Part shown: in pieces, positions 42,398 to 50,731 of the stretch
Position numbering within the stretch: the first letter of the stretch is position 1
How the letters are laid out: the number at the start of each line of letters is the position of its first letter
Assembly (NCBI RefSeq): GCF_039541075.1
Contig: NZ_BAABFN010000022.1
Span: forward strand, 310,001-374,000
Direction: 5' to 3'
Origin: Compostibacter hankyongensis
Lineage (GTDB): Bacteria; Bacteroidota; Bacteroidia; Chitinophagales; Chitinophagaceae
Length of the DNA: 64,000 nt
The notes under the pieces: model-generated
What the model was told of the DNA's origin: nothing
The model's database searches: none
What the model saw: only the letters and a program-made list of their open reading frames with translations
Program-made: the position numbers and the translations under genes

Positions 42398-42547
42398 CTA
42401 CACGGGAGCATTAAATATCTCGGAAAGCAAGTAATTATTAGCGACTGGAAGGAAATTGTAAACAACAAAACGGTCAATCAATGGAGCGATTTCCTTCGCC
42501 CGGGCATATTTGATCCATATGTTGGCGTCAATTATAAGATTATACAT
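42398..42547 (-). pseudogene. truncated PIN-domain toxin fragment
   Basis: A 49-codon frame from ATG 42547 to TAG 42398. It starts MYNLIIDANIWIKYARA and ends YLLSEIFNAPV. The first strand with conserved Asp (IIDANIWI) and the helix with the second acidic residue (LLSEI) match the N-terminal third of PIN-family toxins, which normally have about 130-140 residues and two further Asp. The rest is missing: the reading ends just before the duplicated anmK fragment. Its ATG overlaps the antitoxin gene's end (ATGTATAA), the classic toxin-antitoxin coupling. I conclude it is a deletion remnant without nuclease activity. Confidence 0.7.
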
Positions 42548-42767
42548 CCTTCAGATCATAGCGGTTCTTCTGAATGGCTTTTATAATATCTTCTTCCTTT
42601 GCATCCCTGAAATCTGTTTCATCAGTGAGCACTCTCCATTCTTCCTTCAGCTCATCCGAAAAGAACCTTTGATAAAGCATTTTAAGCTCCGCCTCACTTT
42701 TATAACGCAGTTTATCCACCATCGATGCAAATACAGATGAGGGCTGTTCCTGAATTGTATTCATCAT
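42540..42767 (-). CDS. putative antitoxin of a PIN-type toxin-antitoxin pair
   Basis: 75 residues (MMNTIQEQPSSVFASMVDKLRYKSEAELKML...EEWRVLTDETDFRDAKEEDIIKAIQKNRYDLKDV), AT-rich and helical. There is no obvious HTH. It is overlapped by 8 bp by the start of a PIN toxin remnant, and this gene order and coupling support an antitoxin role. Homologues of this kind precede PIN proteins in Bacteroidota, as far as I recall. ATG 42764 is an equivalent start. The locus sits between 53-bp direct repeats. Confidence 0.65.
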   Translation of the reverse strand: MMNTIQEQPSSVFASMVDKLRYKSEAELKMLYQRFFSDELKEEWRVLTDETDFRDAKEEDIIKAIQKNRYDLKDV

Positions 42768-42810
42768 ATCTTTTTTACGAATTTACGAAAAAAGCAGCAT
42801 AAATATACCG

Positions 42811-42863
42811 CCTCATCCCTCCTGTCCCATCCAGAGCGCACCGCCGATGCTGCCGCGGGAGGC
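42811..42863. repeat. 53-bp direct repeat, right copy (3' end of anmK)
   Basis: The resident copy, containing the anmK stop codon (TGA, complement at 42813-42815) and the last sixteen codons. See the left copy at 42318-42370. Confidence 0.93.
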
Positions 42864-43916
42864 GCCGGTTACTGAACGCAGGGTGGTAGGCGCTTCCCGC
42901 CAGCGCAGCAACCCGAGCAGGGCCATGATCAGCGCCTCCTTATATTTTACCACGGCATCTTCGGGAATGACGATTTCTACCTGCTGCGCCCTCAGCAGAT
43001 GGCCGATCTGCTCCGTGAGGAAACCGTTGAAGGCTCCCCCTCCGGTGACCAGCATTTCCAGCGGACCTTCAGGAACGGCCCGCGCAGCGCAGAGCTGCCG
43101 GACCGCCCGGTCTGTCTGTTGTGCGATATGTTCCGTATAGGTGCGCAGCTGACCCTGTACGGAAAGACCGCTTTGCTGCAGCAGGGGTAATACTGTTGAC
43201 GCGCCAAAGCTATTGTCCAGCGATTTCGGATAGGGCTGCCGGTAATAGGGCAGGGCATTCAACCGCTCCAGCAGGGCAGGATTGACCTGCCCTCCCCGGG
43301 CGAGCTGCCCGCCCTCGTCGAAAGACTTCCCCAACCGCCCAGCCAGGGCATTCAGTATAGCGTTGGCGGGACAGATATCAAATGCAATATGTCCATTACC
43401 GTTAGTTGCCGAGAGATTGGCGATGCCCCCGATGTTCAGCAGCAGGGGATAGCCGGGAAAAAGCAGCTGCTCTCCCACCGGCACGATGGGCGCTCCCTGT
43501 CCGTGCAGGGCCACATCCAGCGCACGCAGGTCGCTTACCACAGCCAGGCCGGTTTCTGCGGCTATGGCCGCACCGTCGCCCAGCTGTGCGGTCATCCCCT
43601 GCTCCGGCAGGTGGAAAACGGTATGGCCATGTGAAGCGATCAGATGGGCCTGTAGCTGCAGGTTCATTTCTTCCAGAAACGCATTCACCTTTTTTCCGAG
43701 GTAATGCCCGTAGTCGGCGTGAAGCAGGAGATACTCCCGGGCGGAGAGCCCCGGAGCGCGCATGAGCCTGCTCTTCCATTCCTCCTCGTATTCGTAGCAG
43801 GCTGCTGCTTCGAGCGTATAGCTCCACTTGCCGCCCCGCTCCTGCAGCTGTACAAATACGATATCCAGTCCGTCGAGCGAGCTGCCGGACATCAGCCCGA
43901 TCACCTTGTATACCAT
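42813..43916 (-). CDS. anmK: anhydro-N-acetylmuramic acid kinase
   Basis: 367 residues from ATG 43916 (MVYKVIGLMSGSSLDGLDIV). The ASKHA-fold signature GLMSGSSLDG, HGHTVFHLPEQGMTAQLGDGAAIAAETGLAVVSDLRALDVALHGQGAPIVP, LLNIGGIANLS, FDICPANAILNALA, and MLVTGGGAFNGFL are all present. It opens and phosphorylates 1,6-anhydroMurNAc to MurNAc-6-P in peptidoglycan recycling; MurQ is not in the window. The frame is open 21 codons upstream, but a -7 box lies in that stretch. It is downstream of the ROK regulator on the same strand, with a heptad array between them. Confidence 0.95.
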   Translation of the reverse strand: MVYKVIGLMSGSSLDGLDIVFVQLQERGGKWSYTLEAAACYEYEEEWKSRLMRAPGLSAREYLLLHADYGHYLGKKVNAFLEEMNLQLQAHLIASHGHTVFHLPEQGMTAQLGDGAAIAAETGLAVVSDLRALDVALHGQGAPIVPVGEQLLFPGYPLLLNIGGIANLSATNGNGHIAFDICPANAILNALAGRLGKSFDEGGQLARGGQVNPALLERLNALPYYRQPYPKSLDNSFGASTVLPLLQQSGLSVQGQLRTYTEHIAQQTDRAVRQLCAARAVPEGPLEMLVTGGGAFNGFLTEQIGHLLRAQQVEIVIPEDAVVKYKEALIMALLGLLRWREAPTTLRSVTGASRGSIGGALWMGQEG

Positions 43917-43932
43917 TATGCCAGAATTTGTG

Positions 43933-43940
43933 CAAAGATA
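43933..43940 (-). promoter_or_regulatory. -7 box for anmK
   Basis: TATCTTTG on the minus strand, 16 bp before ATG 43916. No good TTTG at -33. It supports the ATG chosen. Confidence 0.5.
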
Positions 43941-43973
43941 CGACCGGCAGAGGGTTTCTGATTTCGAAATGCC

Positions 43974-44001
43974 CCTCACCTTTCGCCTTTAACCTTTCAC
44001 C
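43974..44001. repeat. heptad array between ROK regulator and anmK
   Basis: cctcacc, tttcgcc, tttaacc, tttcacc on the plus strand. On the gene strand this is GGNNAAA starting immediately after the ROK stop (TTA complement at 44002-44004), with no base between. Confidence 0.85.
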
Positions 44002-45234
44002 TTATAAAAGCCCCAGCAGCCTGTCGCGTACCAGCAGGCAGGCGCCGATCACGCCGGCGCGCTCACCCAGCTGGGATATCTTCAGCTCTGTGTCGTTGTT
44101 GACGAGACTGAGCGAATATTTATGAACCGCAGTGATAATGGGCAGCTGTATATAAGCGCCCGTGGCGGAGAGGCTTCCGCCCAGGATCACCAGCTCGGGA
44201 TTATACAGGTTGATCAGCGTAGCCATGCCTTTCCCCAGCTTCTCTCCTATCTCGGCAATGCATTCGATGGCCAGCACATCATCCTGCTTCGCCGCCCGGA
44301 TGATATCCTCGAGCTGTATGGCCGTTTCCTTCCGGCCGGGTTTCCAGGCAATGCTGCTGGCGCCCCCGCGGATCCGTTTTAAAAAGATCCTGATCAGCGC
44401 TTCCCCGGACGCCTCTGTCTCAAGACAACCTTTTTTTCCGCAATGACAGATAATCTCGTTGTCAAAAACGGGAATATGACCCAGCTCGCCGGCAAAACCG
44501 GATCTGCCGTAATACAGCCGTCCGTTGACCATGATCCCCATGCCTATGCCATAATCCATATTGATGAACAGGATATGCTTTTCATCGCGGACCGCCCCAT
44601 GGCAAAACTCCCCGTAAGCCATCGCCCTGGAGTCGTTCTCGAGAAAAACGGGTATACCGGTTTCCTTTTCCAGCAGATTGCTGAGCGGCTCTTCCCCGAA
44701 ATGAAAATAGCTGTAGCTGTAGCCCGTCCTCGAATTGATCCTTCCGGAAAGATTCAAACCGATGCCCAGGATCTTATCTTTCTTAATGGATAATATGCGT
44801 ATAAAATCCTGGATGATGTCGCAAAGCTGCCGGAAAGCCTCCGGCGTATTATCCAGCCGGTAAGGAATACTTTCGGATATCTTGACCACATTTTTTTTAA
44901 AATCCAGCAACCCGATATTGACATGGAATCTTTTTACTTCCACTCCTACAAAAAAGACCGAATGAGGATTCAGGCCATACAGGCTGGGGCGGCGTCCTAT
45001 ACTCGATTCCGTTTTTCCATAATCTTTTACCAGGCCGTCCTGCAGCAGCTCGGTCACCAGTCCGGCCGTCTTCGGTGTGCTGATGTTCAGCTCCTTGCTC
45101 AGGTCGGCTATGGTGGCGTTTCCCGTATTGGCAAAACGGATCAGGATCTGCTTTTTGAGCGACAGATTTTTATAGGCCACCCCGGTGATGGCTTCGTTGC
45201 GGAGATCGTCAAAAAAAGAATTGTTCCGTGGCAT
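44002..45234 (-). CDS. ROK-family transcriptional regulator (NagC/XylR type)
   Basis: 410 residues. N-terminal MarR-like HTH (about 25-80; ATIADLSKELNISTPKTAGLVTELLQDGLVKDYG), then the ROK sugar-kinase fold: FVGVEVKRFHVNIGLLDF, GIGLNLSGRINSRTG, FLENDSRAMAYGEFCHG, FINMDYGIGMGIMVNGRLYYG, GFAGELGHIPV, and the zinc motif CHCGKKGCLE. These are glucose/GlcNAc-type sensing repressors. It is divergent from the SusC gene across 286 bp and upstream of anmK, so it is the likely regulator of both arms; ligand unknown. Confidence 0.93.
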   Translation of the reverse strand: MPRNNSFFDDLRNEAITGVAYKNLSLKKQILIRFANTGNATIADLSKELNISTPKTAGLVTELLQDGLVKDYGKTESSIGRRPSLYGLNPHSVFFVGVEVKRFHVNIGLLDFKKNVVKISESIPYRLDNTPEAFRQLCDIIQDFIRILSIKKDKILGIGLNLSGRINSRTGYSYSYFHFGEEPLSNLLEKETGIPVFLENDSRAMAYGEFCHGAVRDEKHILFINMDYGIGMGIMVNGRLYYGRSGFAGELGHIPVFDNEIICHCGKKGCLETEASGEALIRIFLKRIRGGASSIAWKPGRKETAIQLEDIIRAAKQDDVLAIECIAEIGEKLGKGMATLINLYNPELVILGGSLSATGAYIQLPIITAVHKYSLSLVNNDTELKISQLGERAGVIGACLLVRDRLLGLL

Positions 45235-45520
45235 AATTCGGGAGGTTTTTAAATACGAGCGCCTGTAACTGCATATTTACAATTTTTTTTTACAAATAGC
45301 CCCCTTTCCGGACGGTCTTAATCAAAATAAAGACAGCGGATACGCTATTTTCCAGGGCGGCAAAAAAACCGCCCTTTCCCTCCTTTGACTGCGCCCCACC
45401 CCGCTATTTAATGAAACTTTATCTCCATTCATCATAAATATTTAAATTTTTTATTAAAATACTTGCTTCATGGGAAAATTTATTTTTATTTAGCCCTCCT
45501 TGTTCACCAAACTCAGCTCC
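45235..45520. promoter_or_regulatory. divergent ROK/SusC regulatory gap
   Basis: An AT-rich, gene-free 286 bp between the divergent ROK and SusC genes. It holds a 7-bp-stem hairpin AGGGCGG-CAAAAAAA-CCGCCCT at 45354-45375 and T/A-rich blocks (about 45420-45490) with TATTTTTA, one mismatch from the -7 consensus, near 45484. The operator for the ROK protein should be here, but I cannot point to a convincing palindrome. Confidence 0.4.
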
Positions 45521-48500
45521 ATGCCACAGCTACACGGACTCAAAGCAGCAACAGGACTTCTGCTGCTTGTCCTGCTCTCATCCACCCTCCCCCTGCGTGC
45601 CCAGCAGCACCTGCTGAAAGGAAAGGTATCAGACGATAAGGGCCACGCCCTTCCCGGCGTCCCGGTAATGATAAAAGGCACGACCCGGGGCACCACTACC
45701 GATGAAAACGGGAGCTTCGCCTTGCAGACGGCTCCCGGAGATACCCTCCTGGTCCGCACCCTGGGTTTCCAGTCTTCCGAAACCGTCATCCGCCCCGGGA
45801 CCGCCGCACCGGATATTCATCTCAATCCCTCGGCTTCGGCACTCAACGAGGTGGTGGTGATCGGTTACGGAAGCCAGAAAAAAGAAGATGTCACCGGCGC
45901 CATCAGCTCGGTGAGCAGCCGCGATATCCGCAACCTTCCCGTGCGCAGCGCACAGGAAGCCCTGCAGGGAAAAGCGGCCGGCGTGATGGTCACCCAAAGC
46001 AGCGGAAGTCCTGGCTCGCTGGGCGTGGTACATATCCGCGGCCTCGGCTCCATCAACGGCTCCAACGATCCCCTCTATGTGGTGGACGGACTGCCACAGA
46101 CCAGCGTGGGCTGGCTCAACCCCAACGATATCGAATCCATGAGCATTCTGAAAGATGCTTCCGCAGCTGCCATCTACGGCGCCAGGGCTGCCAACGGCGT
46201 GGTCATCATCACCACCCGTAAGGGCAGCAATACCGACGGCGACATCCGGGTGACGCTGGACGCTTACTACGGCATACAATCTCCCTGGAAACGTCCCCAT
46301 ATGCTCGACGCCGCGGGCTTTATCGAATACCGGCGGCAGGCCGCCCAGGCAGCAGGCCAGGAGATACCGCAGGATTTTCAGGACGGCAACATCGACGCCA
46401 TCATGAAATTTATAAACGCCAATACAGGCAGCAACGCCGGCACAGACTGGTGGAAAGAGATCACGCACTATAACGCCCCAACACAGAGCTATAACATCGG
46501 CATCAGCGGCGGGGGCAAAAAGCTGACCGCAGCATCCTCCGTCGGCTATATGGGGCAGGACGGCATCATCGCAGGTTCCGACTACAGCCGTATTTCCTGG
46601 CACAACAACCTGGGGGCCGATATCAGCAAACGGGTAAAGCTTTCTTCCAACTTTTCGCTGGTTTATGAAAAACGGAGAAACGTCGATGAAAACAACCCCT
46701 ATACCGGCACCATCTTCAGCGCCATGACCGCAGACCCCATCACCCCCGTCTTCCGCAATGACCTTCAGGACGTACCTTCCTTTTATCAGCGGATCATGGA
46801 CGGCTACGAGGAAAGCAATCCCTTTTCCCAATATGCCGGTATCCTGTATTCCAACAAGCCCAATCCGGCCGCACAGATAGAACGGATGCGGCAGAGCGTC
46901 TGGGAGGGTATCACCATCAAGGCCGGCGCCGCGCTGGATGTGAAGATCCTCCGGCCGCTGACCTACCGGAGCAATTTTTCCCTGGACCTGGCCCGGGGGA
47001 TCTCCAAAGGCTTTTCCCCTTCCTACTTCCTGAACCCCAATGACCAGAGCGCGCTGAACACGGTCAGCGACAATTCCAGCTGGTCCAACTACTTCGTCTG
47101 GGAAAATACTTTTACCTATGATGAAACCTGGGGCAAGCACCACCTTACCGCGCTTGGCGGTATCTCGGCAGAGCTGACCAAAGGACTGACCTATGCCGCC
47201 TCCATCCAGGGGCTGGTCAACAATGACAAGGATATGCGGATCATCAATGCCGGCACCCAGAATCCCGGCGCTTCCGGCTATACCTACTCCAGCTCGCTCA
47301 ACTCCTACTTCGGCAGGGTCAACTATGCCTATGCCGACAAATATATCCTCGCCGCCAATATCCGGCGGGACGGCACCTCCAATTTTGCCGAAAAATACCG
47401 CTGGGGCACCTTCCCTTCCCTCTCCGCCGCCTGGCGGCTTACCCAGGAGCCCTTCATCCGGAATGCGCACCTCGGCTGGCTGGACGACGCCAAGATACGG
47501 GCCAGCTACGGTCTGATCGGCAATCAGAATGTAGGCGGAGGAGCCTACCTTTCCACTTATGGCAATACCTCCCGCTACCTGTTCGGAGACAACGGCAGCC
47601 CCTCCCTCGGCGCAGGTCGCAGCGCCGTCGGCACCGCCGCCCTGCAGTGGGAGACATCCAAACAGGCAGACATCGGACTGGAAGCCACGCTGTTCAAAGA
47701 GCTGCTGAGCATTGAGGTCGACTATTTCAACAAGCGGGTGGAAGATATGCTGCTGCAGCTTCCGCTGCCCAGCACGCTGGGCTATCCCAACTCCCCCTGG
47801 GTGAATGCCGGCACCATGGTCAACAAAGGATGGGAGCTTTCCCTCACGCATCGTAACCATATCGGAACGTTCGATTACAGCGTCAATGCCAACATCTCGA
47901 CCTTCCGCAACGAGGTGATCTCCATGGGGGGCGGAGAGCCCATTTATTCTACCGCCCACCTCGGCGAAACCATTACCAAAACGGAAGAAGGCATGCCGAT
48001 CGGCTATTATTTCGGCTGGCGCACCGACGGCATTTTCCAGACCCAGGACGAAGTGGATAAAAGTCCGCAGAAGGGTGTGTCGCAGCCGGGCGACCTCCGT
48101 TTCAAAGACATCAACGGAACGGACGAAAACGGCAGGGTGATCCCCGGCGCCGACGGCATCCTGAATGCGGCAGACCGGGTGCTGATCGGGAACCCCTGGC
48201 CCGACTTCATCTACGGTCTTACGCTGAACGGCTCCTGGCACCGGTTCGACCTTAGCCTGTTCTTCCAGGGATCGCAGGGCAATGACGTCATGGATATCCT
48301 GCGTTATGATACCGAAGCCGGCACAGGCTGGTACAATGCCCCCGAAGGTTTTCTCGAAAAAGCCTGGAACGGAGCGGGCAGCACCAACAAATATTATAAG
48401 ATCTCGCAGGACAGCCGTCTCAACACCAACGTATCGGATTACTTCGTGGAAGACGGATCCTATCTCCGGCTGAAGAACCTGCAGCTGGGGTATAACTTCC

Positions 48501-48694
48501 CGGAAGCGATGCTCAAGCGCCTCGGTATTCCGGAGCTGCGCATATACCTGGCTGCGCAGAACCTGCTGACCTTTACCCGTTACTCCGGGCTGGATCCTGA
48601 AATCGGCTCCACCGATCCCAAGCTCAACGGGATCGACCAGGGCTACTATCCCCAGCCCCGTACCTTCATGATAGGCATAAACGCCCGGTTCTAA
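45521..48694 (+). CDS. SusC/RagA-family TonB-linked outer membrane protein
   Basis: About 1057 residues from ATG 45521 (MPQLHGLKAATGLLLLVLL...LRAQQ signal peptide). A carboxypeptidase-D regulatory-like domain (LLKGKVSDDKGHALPGVPVMIKGT), the LNEVVVIGYGSQKKEDVTGAISSV segment, the plug (LPVRSAQEALQGKAAGVMVTQSSGSPGS...DPLYVVDGLPQ...SILKDASAAAIYGARAANGVVIITT) and a C-terminal barrel ending in an aromatic residue (MIGINARF). With SusD it takes up oligosaccharides through the outer membrane. No glycanase gene is in the locus, so the glycan cannot be named. Confidence 0.97.
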   Translation: MPQLHGLKAATGLLLLVLLSSTLPLRAQQHLLKGKVSDDKGHALPGVPVMIKGTTRGTTTDENGSFALQTAPGDTLLVRTLGFQSSETVIRPGTAAPDIHLNPSASALNEVVVIGYGSQKKEDVTGAISSVSSRDIRNLPVRSAQEALQGKAAGVMVTQSSGSPGSLGVVHIRGLGSINGSNDPLYVVDGLPQTSVGWLNPNDIESMSILKDASAAAIYGARAANGVVIITTRKGSNTDGDIRVTLDAYYGIQSPWKRPHMLDAAGFIEYRRQAAQAAGQEIPQDFQDGNIDAIMKFINANTGSNAGTDWWKEITHYNAPTQSYNIGISGGGKKLTAASSVGYMGQDGIIAGSDYSRISWHNNLGADISKRVKLSSNFSLVYEKRRNVDENNPYTGTIFSAMTADPITPVFRNDLQDVPSFYQRIMDGYEESNPFSQYAGILYSNKPNPAAQIERMRQSVWEGITIKAGAALDVKILRPLTYRSNFSLDLARGISKGFSPSYFLNPNDQSALNTVSDNSSWSNYFVWENTFTYDETWGKHHLTALGGISAELTKGLTYAASIQGLVNNDKDMRIINAGTQNPGASGYTYSSSLNSYFGRVNYAYADKYILAANIRRDGTSNFAEKYRWGTFPSLSAAWRLTQEPFIRNAHLGWLDDAKIRASYGLIGNQNVGGGAYLSTYGNTSRYLFGDNGSPSLGAGRSAVGTAALQWETSKQADIGLEATLFKELLSIEVDYFNKRVEDMLLQLPLPSTLGYPNSPWVNAGTMVNKGWELSLTHRNHIGTFDYSVNANISTFRNEVISMGGGEPIYSTAHLGETITKTEEGMPIGYYFGWRTDGIFQTQDEVDKSPQKGVSQPGDLRFKDINGTDENGRVIPGADGILNAADRVLIGNPWPDFIYGLTLNGSWHRFDLSLFFQGSQGNDVMDILRYDTEAGTGWYNAPEGFLEKAWNGAGSTNKYYKISQDSRLNTNVSDYFVEDGSYLRLKNLQLGYNFPEAMLKRLGIPELRIYLAAQNLLTFTRYSGLDPEIGSTDPKLNGIDQGYYPQPRTFMIGINARF

Positions 48695-48712
48695 CCTTCA
48701 AATCTTCTGATC

Positions 48713-50311
48713 ATGAAACGATCCATCTATATCTGTCTTGCTGCCGCCTTTCTGCTGACCGTCTCCTGCGGTAAGGATTACCTGAACCGTCCCCCGCAGG
48801 GCACGCTCACGGACGAGAATTTTTACCAATCGCCCGATGCCGGGTACAAGACCCTCGTCAACTGTTATCTCGGTTTTTATAATTTCTGGGGATACCAGGC
48901 CGTACTGGCTGAGCTGGGCAACATGGCCACCGACGAATGCGACAAAGGAGGTTCGGATGCGGGCGACCGGCCCTTCGTAACCGACCTGGGCTATGGCCGC
49001 GCGCTTTCCTCCAACGAAACGCTGCAGAACTTCTGGACCGCCTGTTACAGCGCTATCGGTAACTGCAATGTGGCGCTGGAGCATCTGCCGGATGCAGCGC
49101 TGATCGACGCCGGGGGCAACCTCGTGGATGAAAGCACAAAGAACCGCTACATCGCAGAGATACGCTTTCTGAGATCCTTTTACTACTTCGACCTTGTAAG
49201 GGTCTTTGGCGGCGTACCCCTGCTCACCAAAACACTGGCGCCGGAAGACCGCAACAAGCTGACGCGCGCCAGCGCGCAGGATATTTTCAAGTTCATCACG
49301 GACGAATGGTCGGCTTGCGCTGCAGATCCCGCCCTGCCCTCAAAAAACCAGCTGCCCGCTGCAGAACAGGGCCGGGTAACGCAGGAAACCGTCTGGGCCA
49401 TGCTGGCCCGCGCCGACCTGTTCTTTGCCGGGGAAGACAAGAGCCTGTACACGAAAGCAAAGGATGCGGCAAAAAAGGTCATCGATGCAAAAGCCTTTGC
49501 CCTGGAGCCCGACTACCAGGATCTTTTCCATGTGAATGGATACAAGAGCAAGGAGGCCGTCTTCCCCGTCATCTTCGGAGACGACCCCGGTAAATTCATC
49601 ATCGGCAGCACCCTTCCCCAATATTGCTCTCCCCGCAGCATCGGCGGCTGGGGATTCGATTGCCCCACGCAGAGCCTGGTAGACGCCTTTGAGCCGGGAG
49701 ACCCGCGGAGACTCTTCACCGTGCTGGACCAGGGCGATCAGTTTCCCAAATCGGGCGGCCAGGAAGTCCTGGACTTTTCCAACTATCCCAATACCGGGCA
49801 CCATAACCGCAAGGAATTTCTCGTTGCCGCCCGCCGGGGACAAGCCTTTGGGAACGATGCCTGGACGCTTCATCTCATCCGCTACGCCGATGTGCTGCTG
49901 ATGTATGCGGAAGCCCTGGTGGAAAGCGGCGGCAGCAAGCAGGAAGCCGCAGACTACATCAACATGGTGCGCGACCGTGCCAGCCATTCCTCCCGTACGG
50001 ATGCCGAAGCTACGAAGCGGGTCACCGTGATCGCCGACCGGACATTGCCCGAAGTAAAGGCTTCCGATGATCTGCGCGCGGCTGTCCGCCACGAAAGAAG
50101 GGTGGAGCTCGGCGGGGAATACCAGCGTCTGTTTGACCTTATTCGCTGGGGTACCTATGTGTCTACCATGCATGATTTTGCCACGCGGCCTTATTCCAAC
50201 GGAAAAGGGGCCGCCTTCAAAAAACCGGCCAGCGGCAGATACCTGTTTCCTATTCCGCAGGCCGAGATCGACCGCTCCGGCGGTTCTATTGTTCAAAACC
50301 CGGGATACTAA
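48713..50311 (+). CDS. SusD/RagB-family nutrient-binding lipoprotein
   Basis: 532 residues. Lipoprotein signal with lipobox LTVSC (Cys19). The SusD fold is recognisable: YLNRPPQGTLTDENFYQSPDA, AEIRFLRSFYYFDLVRVFGGVPLLTK, the TPR-like QDIFKFITDEWSACAADPALP...QETVWAMLARADLFFAG, LIRYADVLLMYAEALVESGG, and RHERRVELGGEYQRLFDLIRWG near the end. It is surface-exposed and partners the SusC 18 bp upstream. A GGNNAAA heptad array begins five bases after the stop. Confidence 0.96.
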   Translation: MKRSIYICLAAAFLLTVSCGKDYLNRPPQGTLTDENFYQSPDAGYKTLVNCYLGFYNFWGYQAVLAELGNMATDECDKGGSDAGDRPFVTDLGYGRALSSNETLQNFWTACYSAIGNCNVALEHLPDAALIDAGGNLVDESTKNRYIAEIRFLRSFYYFDLVRVFGGVPLLTKTLAPEDRNKLTRASAQDIFKFITDEWSACAADPALPSKNQLPAAEQGRVTQETVWAMLARADLFFAGEDKSLYTKAKDAAKKVIDAKAFALEPDYQDLFHVNGYKSKEAVFPVIFGDDPGKFIIGSTLPQYCSPRSIGGWGFDCPTQSLVDAFEPGDPRRLFTVLDQGDQFPKSGGQEVLDFSNYPNTGHHNRKEFLVAARRGQAFGNDAWTLHLIRYADVLLMYAEALVESGGSKQEAADYINMVRDRASHSSRTDAEATKRVTVIADRTLPEVKASDDLRAAVRHERRVELGGEYQRLFDLIRWGTYVSTMHDFATRPYSNGKGAAFKKPASGRYLFPIPQAEIDRSGGSIVQNPGY

Positions 50312-50315
50312 AAGA

Positions 50316-50424
50316 GGTAAAAGGTGAAGGGTCAAAGGTAAAAGGCATTTTGAAGTTTAAGGTCTAAGGTTCCATTCCAGGCAGACCAACTTTGGACATT
50401 AGAGGTTAAACCTTAGACTATAAA
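50316..50424. repeat. heptad-periodic element downstream of SusD
   Basis: Five heptads (ggtaaaa, ggtgaag, ggtcaaa, ggtaaaa, ggcattt; 50316-50350), four bases, then ten heptads 50355-50424 (gtttaag, gtctaag, gttccat, tccaggc, agaccaa, ctttgga, cattaga, ggttaaa, ccttaga, ctataaa). These contain the core CATTCCAGGCAGA shared with 36.07 kb and, inverted, 23.25 and 23.35 kb. The stretch 50425-50566 carries accggaaaggcgaa twice and the hairpin-forming segment also found at 36136-36185. Confidence 0.88.
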
Positions 50425-50566
50425 ACCGGAAAGGCGAAAAAACCGGAAAGGCGAAGCGTTCATCGAGACCATTGAAAATCATTTGCGTGCGAGATAAAGT
50501 CGCAGCCTGGGCAACGGGATTGATTTATCTTTAAATGATGTTACCGAACTTCATTTCATCAACACC

Positions 50567-50720
50567 TTTAACCTTTCGCCTTTGACCTTTAACCTTTTGC
50601 CTTTCACCTTTAACCTTTCGCCTTTCACCTTTAACCTTTCGCCTTTAACCTTTCGCCTTTGACCTTTAACCTTTTGCCTTTCACCTTTAACCTTTAACCT
50701 TTCGCCTTTGGCCCTTAACC
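50567..50720 (+). repeat. 22-unit heptad array (TTTNNCC)
   Basis: 22 contiguous units without insertion or deletion; 21 are exactly TTTNNCC and the last is CTTAACC. The variable pair runs aa, cg, ga, aa, tg, ca, aa, cg, ca, aa, cg, aa, cg, ga, aa, tg, ca, aa, aa, cg, gg, aa. The order aa-cg-ga-aa-tg-ca-aa occurs twice (units 1-7 and 12-18), i.e. a second-order duplication. It ends 11 bases before the ATG at 50732. Confidence 0.95.
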
Positions 50721-50731
50721 CTGAATGACCC

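Noticed and set aside
42038..42586. Plus-strand frame crossing the end of ade and the toxin remnant
   Set aside because: Out of frame with ade and antisense to the antitoxin/PIN region; no domain.
45629..48241. Long open frame (870 codons) on the minus strand
   Set aside because: Exactly antisense to the SusC gene; composition is that of a shadow frame and no domain is recognisable.
50567..50720. Possible CRISPR array
   Set aside because: The units are 7 bp with no spacers of 25-40 bp and no cas genes nearby.
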